Below are positions 10,207 through 19,090 of a DNA stretch of 21,109 bases, piece by piece. Source of the DNA: Hypsibius dujardini (taxonomy: Eukaryota > Tardigrada > Eutardigrada > Parachela > Hypsibiidae). A program made the position numbers and the translations under genes. The notes under the pieces were generated by a model. It did no database searches. It worked only from the letters and a program-made list of their open reading frames with translations, and had not been told where the DNA came from. Numbering within the stretch: the stretch's first letter is position 1; every line of letters begins with the position of its first letter. The DNA lies in NCBI GenBank assembly GCA_001579985.1, contig LRSR01000981.1, positions 1-21,109 on the forward strand, in the 5' to 3' direction.

Positions 10207-10313
10207 TTTGTTTAACAGTGGATGGGTCCGATGCCAACACAGGGCAATGTTGCAGCGGCGGAACAAAAACCAAAAGCAGTCGGTTCGCAATTGTCTGTGA
10301 TTGTCTGCTTTGG
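10207..10313 (+). other. Exon-like GC-richer stretch of unknown origin
   Basis: A good acceptor-like site (TTTTGTTTAACAG, ending about 10217) precedes a frame reading DGSDANTGQCCSGGTKTK, then RFAIVCDCLLW and a TGA. It contains four cysteines but no domain I recognise. It may be a remnant of a secreted-protein exon or chance. Confidence 0.15.
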
Positions 10314-10415
10314 TGATACTCAAAATTTTTAGTATGAGCCATTGAGTTATTCAAGTCGCTCTTGGCTTACAGTGCAATTGGAATTCTGACTTTTGGTTTT
10401 GGATCTACTCGGTAG

Positions 10416-10549
10416 GGCACGCTGCATTTCGGCTGCAAAAGCAGGCCACGAGAACAACGGAACAAGTCATCGAACGGGCCATAAAGAGATACATGCATGG
10501 TACGTGGCATCAGATGGAAAACTCGTGCAAGCTGTATGTTTTTGCGTCG
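10416..10549 (+). other. Candidate isolated exon (134 nt) of unknown gene
   Basis: An open stretch lies between a possible acceptor (CTCGGTAG, ending 10415) and a possible donor (GTAAAG at 10550). In phase 1 it translates as a mostly helical peptide (FRLQKQATRTTEQVIERAIK, then RYMHGTWHQMENSCKLYVFAS) without a stop. It enters in phase 1 but leaves in phase 0, unlike exons of paralogues A-C. No partner exon was found. Confidence 0.2.
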
Positions 10550-10565
10550 GTAAAGGTCGTCTATC

Positions 10566-10858
10566 TTCTCATCTGATTGTCTGTCTACCCTCTACCGTCT
10601 GTCTACCGTCCCATCCACCCGCCCGTCCATCAGCCTGTCTTAGGCCTGTCTGCCTGCTTTCGGTCAGTCTTACTGCATGACATTTTTTTTCTATCTCTTT
10701 GTCTGTATTTCTGTGCCTGCCTATTTGTTTCTGTCTGTCTGTCTGTTTGTCTATATGTCTTTGTGTCTGTGTGTTTATCTGTGTGTGTGTGTGTGTCTCT
10801 GTCTCTGTGTCTCTGTGTCTGTGTGTCTGTGTGTCTGCCTGCCTGCCTGCCTGCCTTC
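10566..10858. repeat. (TCTG)n / (TG)n tract
   Basis: TCTG words on the plus strand (opposite orientation to most tracts here) grade into a GT/CT-rich core (10770-10835) and end in four TGCC units (10836-10855). Confidence 0.85.
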
Positions 10859-11409
10859 CATATGTCGTTTTGTTTATGACTAGGTGACTGAATTATCGCC
10901 ACACTTATCGGCTTGATGTCTTGAATTAGCTCAAATGGATTTTCAAGAAAAGGTGTTCCCTTCTGCGTTTTGTTCATGGAGTTTTTGTCAGATGGTGGAC
11001 AGCTGATGATATCCGTCACAATCGACCCCTCTCAATCAAATTGTTATGTAAAGTATTTCATGAGTCAGCTACATAGCAAAGATCGTCAGACCCAGAACCA
11101 GCAAACCCCGCTCTAGTACAAAGGTCATACACGTAAACCCGCGCAATTCTTTGTCGCAATCGGCGTTGCTTCATTTGATTTAACGTGATTCTGTCATTCT
11201 CGTTCTGCTGACCGTTGACGTAAGTTGATTTCATCATTTCCTGTTCAGGGACCAAGTTTCATCATCGTAGCCATTAAAAGCAGTAACATTATTTTCTGAC
11301 TATTTTCTTCACTGCCCTTCTCAGTCATTTTAGTTCGCTTAGTTTTGTAGTTTGTTGGTTCCTGCTATTTTTACTGTTTCCTGTTGACTATTCACTACCG
11401 AGAGCCGCA
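10859..11409. other. Upstream region of paralogue B
   Basis: No gene is supported. A GTAAGT donor (11220) and a CCCTTCTCAG acceptor (about 11325) could define a spliced 5' UTR of paralogue B, but there is no TATA box and no way to confirm transcription. Confidence 0.35.
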
Positions 11410-12646
11410 ATGGCGCGCTTTTCTACGATGACCTTTTTACTCGCGTCTCTTTTCCTGATGGCGACCATTACCGGTATGTGTTTGTTTGTGTACGAAGTGC
11501 CTTGCAAGCACCATCCCTAATTAGTTTGCAAAAGACTTTTGTAACTTGTCTTATTTTTCGTTATTTAAATTTGACGTTCTTTTTAATTGGAAATTGGAAA
11601 TTTTATGATTTCATATAAGTTTATTTGTTACTATTTTGTATGACACTACATGCCAAATTAAATTAATTTGTCCAAGTTAAAGAACACAGTACATTTTGCC
11701 CATATTAGAACAAAACCAACAAAACCAACTACTGCCATGTAGGTCATTTCCACACAAAAATATCCCATAATTTTCTTATAATAGTCTATTTTTATTCGAA
11801 AATATACATGGTTAAATAACAAGTAGTAATTAAAATAAAATTACCGTTGATCTGTAAGGGTCTTGTAGTTTGTTTGAATTAAATTGGACATCTTCCGCTT
11901 AATTTAAAAGAATTTAAAATAATTCGGTTTAAGATGTTGTAGGTACCGCATCCATCGATTCCACCATCACAGAGACGTCGGCGACCTCATCCTCGCCCTC
12001 GCCCATTCCATCAACCACATCTACCGATTCCACCATGAAAGAGACGTCGGTGACCTCAACGACGGCGACCTCATCCACGCCCTCGCCCATTCCATCAACC
12101 ACATCTACCGATTCCACCATGAAAGAGACGTCCGATCACGACCGACCTCATCCACGCCCTCGACATCAAAATTACGCTCACTGAACGTCGGCGACCTCAA
12201 CGACGGCGACCTCATCCACGCCCTCGCCCATTCCATCAACCACATCTACCGATTCCACCATGAAAGAGACGTCGGCGAGCTCAACGACGGCGACCTCATC
12301 CACGCCCTCGCCCATTCCATTGCCCAATAAAAAGACATCAACAGGTGAGCCGTAACTTATGAATGTGAATTGCTTCTAATTGCTCACTTAATATTAAGTC
12401 AGTTATCTCAAACTATTCAAATACGTGGATCATTTATATTTAAAGGATTATTCAAATATCTGTTTTATATTTAAATCAACCGGTAAGTCGGATAATTAGT
12501 TTTATCTCTCCCGCTCTGATATTATATTTCCTATTCCAATATCTTCCAGATTGTTTGTTCTGTTATCTTTTGCAGGCCATTCGGACTTCTTAACTGCGTA
12601 TCATGCGCTGGTTTACCTACTCGCCGCTTTTTGGTTCCTGATGTAG
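11410..12646 (+). pseudogene. Paralogue B: mucin-like GPI-tailed protein, interrupted by an in-frame TGA
   Basis: Exons are 11410-11473, 11943-12344 and 12576-12646, all GT-AG with phase 1 introns. Exon 1 encodes a signal peptide (MARFSTMTFLLASLFLMATI) nearly identical at its start to that of paralogue A. Exon 2 begins 'GTA', as in A and C, but is expanded into Ser/Thr/Pro-rich 28-residue repeats (DSTMKETSVTSTTATSSTPS as core), a likely O-glycosylated stalk. Exon 3 encodes the GPI-type tail, sharing 15 of 23 residues with A. The cysteine exons are absent, and the following intron (230 bp) has no room for them. The full frame would be 178 aa. A TGA at 12182-12184 interrupts it inside one damaged repeat, after which the original frame resumes. 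It could be a pseudogene, a null allele or an assembly error; a truncated product would lose its GPI tail. Confidence 0.6.
11957..12319 (+). repeat. 84-bp coding tandem repeat in exon 2 of paralogue B
   Basis: Units start at GATTCCACCAT: 11957 (short, 69 bp), 12026 (84 bp), 12110 (damaged, running into a fourth unit) and 12251. The damaged pair spans 141 instead of 168 bases, a net loss of 27. There is a 7-base deficit before ACCTCATCC and a 20-base deficit after it, so the reading frame shifts and then recovers. Confidence 0.85.
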
Positions 12647-12660
12647 AACGCACAAATTCA

Positions 12661-12671
12661 CCCCCCCCCCC
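12661..12671. repeat. C11 homopolymer downstream of paralogue B
   Basis: Eleven consecutive C residues 15 bases after the paralogue B stop codon, in its presumed 3' UTR. Length is prone to sequencing error. Confidence 0.9.
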
Positions 12672-13051
12672 GACTGCGTCTAAGTGCTCGACCACGAAGA
12701 GGATAGTTATCATATATCTATGACATCTGCTATTTTGATCGTTGTAACTGAACAAGCGTCTTCCAGTAAAACACTTTTTCTCCTTTATTTTTCTGACTGA
12801 CCTGTAGTTTTAGCGATTGAATCATAGTACACGCATAGCACATAGTGCTTTCTTATTTTGTCAGTCAATAGAGTTATTGTTTATCATCTCCTCTGAATTG
12901 GACTCGTACGGCAGCCGCTTATTTCATTCACTCATGATTCCCGCCTCTACGCTTTCTATTGCCTGGCTCATAATACGTAGGATGATTTATAGTATATAAA
13001 TCTATATATTAGTTATTGCAACCGTCGCAGATAACACATAATGATAGGAAA
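12672..13051. other. Intergenic B-C, no gene seen
   Basis: Short spacer. AGTATATAAAT at about 12991 is TATA-like on the plus strand, but it lies 670 bases from the paralogue C start codon, so I do not call a promoter. Confidence 0.4.
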
Positions 13052-13052
13052 G

Positions 13053-13111
<59 letters not shown>

Positions 13112-13230
13112 GTCTATGTCTCTCTCTTTGTCCGTCTCTCTCTCTCTCTCTCTCTTTGTCCGTCTCTCTCTCTCTCTCTCTCTGTCTGTTTATCTCTGCT
13201 TTCTGTTTCTTTTCTGTCTGTCTGCCACAG
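13052..13230. repeat. (TGTC)n tract followed by (TC)n
   Basis: Near-perfect TGTC units (13053-13110) grade into two CT-dinucleotide runs (13132-13155 and 13162-13183) and then interrupted TCTG words. This lies upstream of paralogue C. Confidence 0.9.
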
Positions 13231-13661
13231 TTGGCTATTGTTTTTGTGTGCCTGTTTTTCGTTTGTCTTTGCCTTTAAACTGAAGCAAAAAGATGAGCCT
13301 CGAATTCTCTCGCGTTGGGCAACGCCCTTAATGTGCATGAGCTGCCTTATTCTGATGTTTTCATCGTTTGCATATGTGCGCATCTGCCAAATACCCAGCT
13401 GTCCAAGTGAGGTACGCGTGCATGGTACTGCCCAAATGATCAGAAGATTAACGCACGCATTCGTTTTGCTTCAGACGTCGATCAGTTTTGCTGGCATTCG
13501 AATTCCCAGTCACGAGCTCATTCGTGTTTTGTTGCTCCTCCTTATTTTCTCAATGACAGTTCTCAAATTACACGCGCTCCAATTTAATCCTCACTCATTC
13601 GAAGACTACATCGTCAAAGTACAATTTATTTTTTCGCGAAATTTTTCTTCACAGTAGTTGA
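13231..13661. other. Upstream region of paralogue C
   Basis: An open plus-strand frame continues from the repeat into this stretch and encodes hydrophobic segments. It has no start of its own outside the repeat and no family resemblance, so I treat it as 5' flank or leader of paralogue C. Confidence 0.35.
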
Positions 13662-14305
13662 ATGGAACGTTTTTATATTGCTCTTATTACAGGATGCCTG
13701 CTCATGTTGGGGTCCTTCGTTATTGGTACGTATTAATGTTAACATACGCTGCCAATGGGAAGCTAATATTTTTCTCAAAATTCGAATTGATTTAGTATCC
13801 GAAATGAATGTGAAATAGGGTTGCTTTGAATTGCAGGCACGGCAATAGGAGATGAAGAGCCCAAGTTTTCAAGTACTGTGCCTTACGCCGGAAAGGGTAA
13901 TAATACTGCATACTCTACATACAGATTACATGTACCTTAAAATAAGGCACAGCTGTTGGATATTTCCGTACTGGTCGACGTTGGTACGGAAGCTTATAAT
14001 TGATTGTCCTGTTCAGGTTTGTACAGGTTCCATCAGTGTAACATCCGGCACCATCTCAATGGCACGCATCTTTACACTTGCTTACAAGAGTGCATAGGAT
14101 CAACTGCCACGGCAGCACAGGCCCGTTTTGGATGGGTGGTGAACACGTCAACCTGCCATAATTCACCGGTTCGAGGGAAGTTCCCGGATCACCGATCTGG
14201 CAGTACGTCATCAGACATAGATCGGCAGGCAGTCAAATAAACAGAGATACATTGGATAAACAGACAAACAGGTAATAAACAGACAAAGAGACAAAGAGAC
14301 AGACA

Positions 14306-14342
<37 letters not shown>

Positions 14343-16034
14343 ACAGACAGACAGATAGACAGACAGACAGACAGACAAACAGACATAGACAGCATTTATA
14401 GTAGAAAACCTCCAGCTTTTCCTGTTTCGATTTGTTGCAGTGTTTCATCTCATCCGCGACTTTGAATTCAAAAAGTCTTTTTGGAGCTATATGGCACTAA
14501 CCAAAGAGAAAATCCATCCGCAGAAGGTGTTTCCGTCAACTGCATTCCTCTCAAAAACCGTCGAGTTCGACTTCCCCGATGCCATGACGAACTGCACTTT
14601 TTTCCCGCCCCTCCACCCACTCCTCCTGGTTCCTGGAAATTACGAGTGCGCACGCAGTCTCACCGGCATCGGGTCTGATCGAGAACTCCTTTGGTCTGGT
14701 AACTACACCGGCGACCGGCTCTACGACCCAGGTAGCCACCAACACATCCTTAGTGTTGTTGTTCAAGGATTAAACACTGCTTCAGAACGAATTAAATCGT
14801 TAAACAATAAGTAACATTCTACGTATTTTTCATACATGAGAAAATGTGTGGCCTCAATAATAAATCTCTGAAAAATCAAATTAAAGAGGAAAAGCGTCTG
14901 AAATAAAAAAACATGTTAAATGGTTGTGCGTTTGTTAATTTGAAAGCAGATAACGGAGGCCGTTTATTAACTCATTTTAACTTTTAGTGTTCCTACTTTA
15001 CAAAAGATGAATGATTGCATGCCAAACTAAATTGCTGCAAAAAGTTAGATTATAAGTAGCTTTCTCTTAAATTTATTTGCAAACATAATTGTGCTATAGT
15101 TATGTTTCCACAAGAAATTAAAATATGTGAAAAATATGTTTGTTCGTTTCATCTGTAATTCAGTGTCTATATGCAGCACTGGTGATTTATGCCTTGATTA
15201 ATGTTTTTTGTTACAGATTTCACGGTAATTGCTGACGAAATTCGAGACTACAACGTCCCGGATAATTATGATCCTGCTGCGAATGGAAATCGAGGCAAGA
15301 AGGGCGGTAAACGTCGCCATCCATCAAATGCCACGGTATCTGTTTGCAGTTTGCCGACAACGCAGATGACCAATGTTTCAGCGACCGGTGAGTGGGGCAG
15401 ATAATTTTAATTTTAATCTATAATAGTTTTAATTGTAATTAATTTCAAATTTCAAACTTCAACTAGGCTGGTTATGTCATGTGCATTTTATTAAAATAAA
15501 ATATTACGACGGAATTTTATATTTTTCTTTGTTCTCTACAGATTTTTGTAGTCTGGCATCGTAATAAATAGTACACATTTTTTTTTATTAATCCACTAGG
15601 TCCCACTTTAACGGCTGAGGCTCGAGATAGCGGCAAAGCCCTCCCGACCGGTTCATATCCCAAGAAAGAGAAGGCATGGGTTCATCTGTATCCGTCGCGG
15701 ATGCCAATCGAGTGCTCGTCCACCGGTACGAGCGTATTAGTTTTGATCTTTTTTTAAAATAATATTTTATATTTCGGTTTTTTATTTTTATGCTCAATAT
15801 TTTTCTGAATCATTTCTCAATTTTTTCCTTTATTGTTATACTTTATTTTTCATTTATTAATGTTTACTTTTGCCCAAGTATGTTAGTCTCTAATGATATT
15901 TTAGTTGATATAGCCTAAAAATCGTTAAACAATCTCACTCATTATTGCCGTTCCTTCTACGTTCAGGATATTCCGCGGTATTGGATGCCTATAAGACGGT
16001 CGTCTACCTGGTCATTGCCATCTGGCTCATCTGA
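13662..16034 (+). CDS. Paralogue C: GPI-tailed cysteine-rich secreted glycoprotein (321 aa, seven exons)
   Basis: Exons are 13662-13725, 13837-13896, 14017-14202, 14441-14731, 15217-15387, 15600-15725 and 15967-16034. All introns are GT-AG and phase 1, and the joined frame is open to TGA 16032-16034. The start MERFYIALITG opens a signal peptide of about 24-26 residues, and exon 2 begins GTA as in A and B. The ectodomain aligns with A: FHQC-IRHHLN-YTC-EC against FHNC-IRHHLN-FTC-EC, then NCTFFP, YECARSL and SGNYTG. Cys155 and the GNYTG Asn191 fall at the same residue numbers in both. Mature cysteines number eight (49, 63, 67, 88, 155, 173, 244, 296). Exons 5 and 6 add about 100 residues, including a basic patch (GKKGGKRRH, 227-235) that could be a proprotein-convertase site. 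The tail (VVYLVIAIWLI) is GPI-type. Function and family are unknown. Confidence 0.75.
14211..14393. repeat. (CAGA)n/(CAGG)n tract in intron 3 of paralogue C
   Basis: The tract starts within about 10 bases of the exon 3 donor (GTACGTC, 14203). It holds a CAGG block (14309-14340) and a CAGA block (14341-14377). It lies in a different intron from the tract in paralogue A. Confidence 0.9.
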
Positions 16035-16124
16035 AGTGACCTTGCAAAGCTCACGGAAGCTAGTCCTCCCTGTTATCGACTGGGTAATCACCTCGATCGT
16101 CTTCTCCCACTGCAATCTGATTTA

Positions 16125-16293
16125 GAGATGGCATCAAAAGACACATTTTGATTTGATTTAATTTTGAAAGTCATTTGATCATTTGACATTATATTTCTTT
16201 TCACCCCCTTTTTGCCATAAACTAGAAAACCATAATTGAATTGATTTGATTTGATTTGTTTTGAATCTGACATTTGACATTTGATACCATCTC
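16125..16293. mobile_element. 169-bp TA-flanked MITE, GAGATGGCATCAAA termini
   Basis: The left GAGATGGCATCAAA (16125) and right TTTGATACCATCTC (ending 16293) are reverse complements with one mismatch. TA flanks both sides (16123-16124 and 16294-16295). The inside is AT-rich, with TTGATTTGATT words in both arms. It lies about 90 bases after the paralogue C stop codon, in the gap between C and the convergent potassium-channel gene. Confidence 0.65.
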
Positions 16294-16595
16294 TAGTCTG
16301 ACTGAAATGGTCTAATTTCTTTGTAATGCTTATGGAATTTAATCCGCCATTCTGAATCGAACGCGACTTTATAATTAGAAACAGAACTGAGAACCACGTG
16401 CATGCAGCAAATAATAGTGCCTGTAAATTGAGTTACTTTGAACGTTAATTGCGACATGCGGAACTCCCATCTTCTTCCGAGGCCACGGTTAAACATGAAA
16501 CGATGAAGTACTCGTGTAGTGTATGCCAATCGCAGCAGTCAAAATTTCTTCTACATGATGCCGCTCCTTGTCTCCTGCAAACAAAATTCTTTTTC

Positions 16596-16694
16596 GGATA
16601 CAGACAGACAAACAGTCAGACAGACAGGCAGACAGCTAAACAGACAGACAGACAGACAGCAGTCAGACAGGCAGGCAGACAGCTAAACAGACAA

Positions 16695-16745
<51 letters not shown>

Positions 16746-16758
16746 AACAGACAGCTAA

Positions 16759-16816
<58 letters not shown>

Positions 16817-16818
16817 TG
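16596..16818. repeat. (CAGA)n tract
   Basis: Long (CAGA)n with CAAA and GCTA interruptions, purest at 16766-16815. It lies about 60 bases beyond the 3' end of the minus-strand channel coding sequence. Confidence 0.92.
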
Positions 16819-16876
16819 ATGAAAGAAGACCGCAGGCAAGAGTGCATGACGTGGACTGACACAAGTAGTAAAACTT

Positions 16877-19090
16877 TCAGACAAACTTACTTTCGTAAAT
16901 CATCGTGAAATTCGCAACGATTACCGGTACCGGTAAACTGACCGCAATCAACCCGGAAAGAGCGCAGACACTACCGACCAACTTGCCCAGCAAAGTACGC
17001 GGTGTGGCGCCACTGAACCCCACGGTCGTCATGGTCAGTCCAGCCCAGTAAAATGATCCTGGAATACTGCCGAAGCCATTTACTGTGTCTACTTCCTCTG
17101 CGGAATCTATTCCTGGAATGGCGTTATGTTCGGCACAATAGACAGCCGTACTGAAGAGCACAATTCCGACGCACAAGAACAGCAGGCATAACCCGAGTTC
17201 GTGAACGGAGGTCTTGAATGTTTCCCCGAGAATCCGCATTCCGCGACTATATTGGGAGAGTTTGAAGATGCGAAAGACTCGGACTAGGTGAAGTATGTGC
17301 AAGACAGTAAGCGAGAAGCCATGGGAGTCGGGTTCGCTTTCCGTCGCGATGAGAAAGAGGGAAACGACCACGTGAATGTAAAAGGGCACCTGAAATCAAA
17401 TTGTGAGACATGTGTATGTGTACATACTTCGTCCATTGTACTGCACACACTCCTTCGCTCTAAGCACAGACAAAGACAGGGCATAGACAAAGACACAGAC
17501 TTAAGCCGATACTTAGACATGAGTGAGAGACAGACATGGGCGCAAAATGGTCCACATACAGACATCGACTCATTTACAGACCTAGGACACAGCGACACCG
17601 TCTGTTACGTAGACACCAACAAAGACATAAGGCACCCATATAGAAACATGGGGCAGGGCAGGCACAGATTCGGATAAAACACAGGCCTACACAGAAACCG
17701 GCACAAATGTAGGCACAGGCAGAGACAGGTATAGCTATAAACACATGGCACAGGCAACAGACACAGGCACAGACACACGCAACAGACCGTGAAGCACACT
17801 GCACCCGGAATTGAGAAACGATGCCGGATCTAACAAAACTTACGATTGCTAATAAATCGATAATGTTCAAGGCACCGCGAGCGAACCGTTTCTTATCCGG
17901 GCAGACCGTGAAGTGTACCACGAACTCCGCTGTAAACCAAACCACGCAAGCCAGCTCAATAAGGAACATCGGCCTGAGGAACGTGTCATATCCAATGGGA
18001 TGGCCCACGACATCATCAAAAGCATGGCTGCCCTCGTGAGCACGACTCATCCCCGTTGAATTCATCCCATGGCCAGCATGAGCAACTGCGACCGAAGGAT
18101 GAGGATGATGTGTCTGGAAGATCGGCAAAGTCTCCAGACAAAAAGTGACAATGGACACCAGCACCATCACCAGCCCGACTGCAGCGAAGGCCCACGCCCA
18201 TCGGGAACTGTGAGGGTCCATCATGAACCGCCATACCCGGAAGTGCGTGGGATGGCGCGGTGGACGATGCGGTCGGACACGGGCGTGGCCCTCGTCGTCG
18301 CAAAAGCGGAGGATGGTGTGGACGGACAGCTCGAAGAACTTGACATCCGCGAGGAAGAGATCGAGGGGGACCTTTTCGGGACGTCGCAGACGACCGGTTT
18401 GGTAGTACTCGAAGATGGCCTCCGCGCTGCCTGGATCCCGGTCGAAATAGAACTCATTCTAGAGTAAATTTAAATGAAATATAAGATCCCTATTTTAAAT
18501 CCACAATTTATTTAAACAAGAGTTGATTTCAACAAAAGAGCTCATTTCTAGAAACAAATACGTATGAACAAATTATAATTTTAACTCTAATCAATAACTA
18601 ATGTTTAATATAATATAAGCTCTACATGATATATAGTTATAACACCTATAACTTATATGATTAACTTATTGCATAAATTACAATTTAAAAGCAGCACCTG
18701 GTCGGCGTCGTAGAAGCGTCGTCGTTTCACAGGGTTCCCCAGCAGGGTGTCCGGATGGCGGGCGAACATCCGTCGAGGTCCTTCGAAGCGGAGTCCACTG
18801 ACATTGATTCGTATACGTTGTCTGAAACGGTGTTGGGGAGCGGAGAAGCTTTCGTCGTATTCGTCTAACGTATCCTCGAGCAGTGCGGATGGGACACGAA
18901 ACGGAAAGTGGTGGGAAGAATTTTGACGAAGCCTGGCGACGGTCTGATGTAGGAGGGAGCCTTGCGAGACGCGATGACGGATGAACGACGGAAGAGATGT
19001 TACATCCGCATGACTGTAGCGGCGTTCCGCGCCGAACTGGAGGTTGTTGTTGCTCGCACTGGAAGATGCAACTAAACAGCCTTCCATCAT
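16877..19090 (-). CDS. Shaker/Kv1-like voltage-gated K+ channel with aberrant filter (506 aa, three exons)
   Basis: Minus-strand exons are 19090-18698, 18458-17844 and 17389-16877, joined by phase 0 GT-AG introns. ATG 19090 is preceded in frame by TAG. Residues 1-91 are low-complexity. T1 tetramerisation (92-184) is Kv1-type: INVSGLRFE, DTLLGNP, EFYFDRDPGS, FCDDEG. S1 is about 219-243 (SIVTFCLETLP), with an extracellular His-rich loop carrying a sequon at N264. S2 (293-315) and S3 (from 328) keep the acidic counter-charges E299, E309 and D332. S4 is H367-H370-R373-R376-K379, where Shaker has R-R-R-R-K. The pore has F449-Y450-W451 and filter TTVGFSG (457-463) instead of TTVGYGD. S6 keeps PVP (489-491). 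The protein stops eight residues after NFTM, far shorter than Shaker; a GTAAGT donor overlaps the end, so another exon is possible. It is certainly a Kv protein by architecture, but K+ conduction is doubtful. The gene converges on paralogue C. Confidence 0.93.
17455..17800. repeat. Degenerate CAGA-like tract in intron 2 of the Kv gene
   Basis: GACA, CACA and GGCACAGA words (plus strand) fill most of this 454-bp intron, more degraded than the other tracts. Seen from the gene, it begins about 45-60 bases after the exon 2 donor (GTAAGT at 17843). Its open frames are artefacts. Confidence 0.7.

Noticed and set aside
13283-13657. Open frame with hydrophobic segments upstream of paralogue C
   Set aside because: It is only open because it runs on from the (TGTC)n tract. 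Paralogue C begins in another frame at 13662 with a good signal peptide.
17574-17843. Continuation of the Kv exon 2 frame past the GTAAGT donor
   Set aside because: The sequence becomes Cys-rich repeat translation and loses all S3 similarity. The acceptor at 17390 restores S3 exactly in frame.
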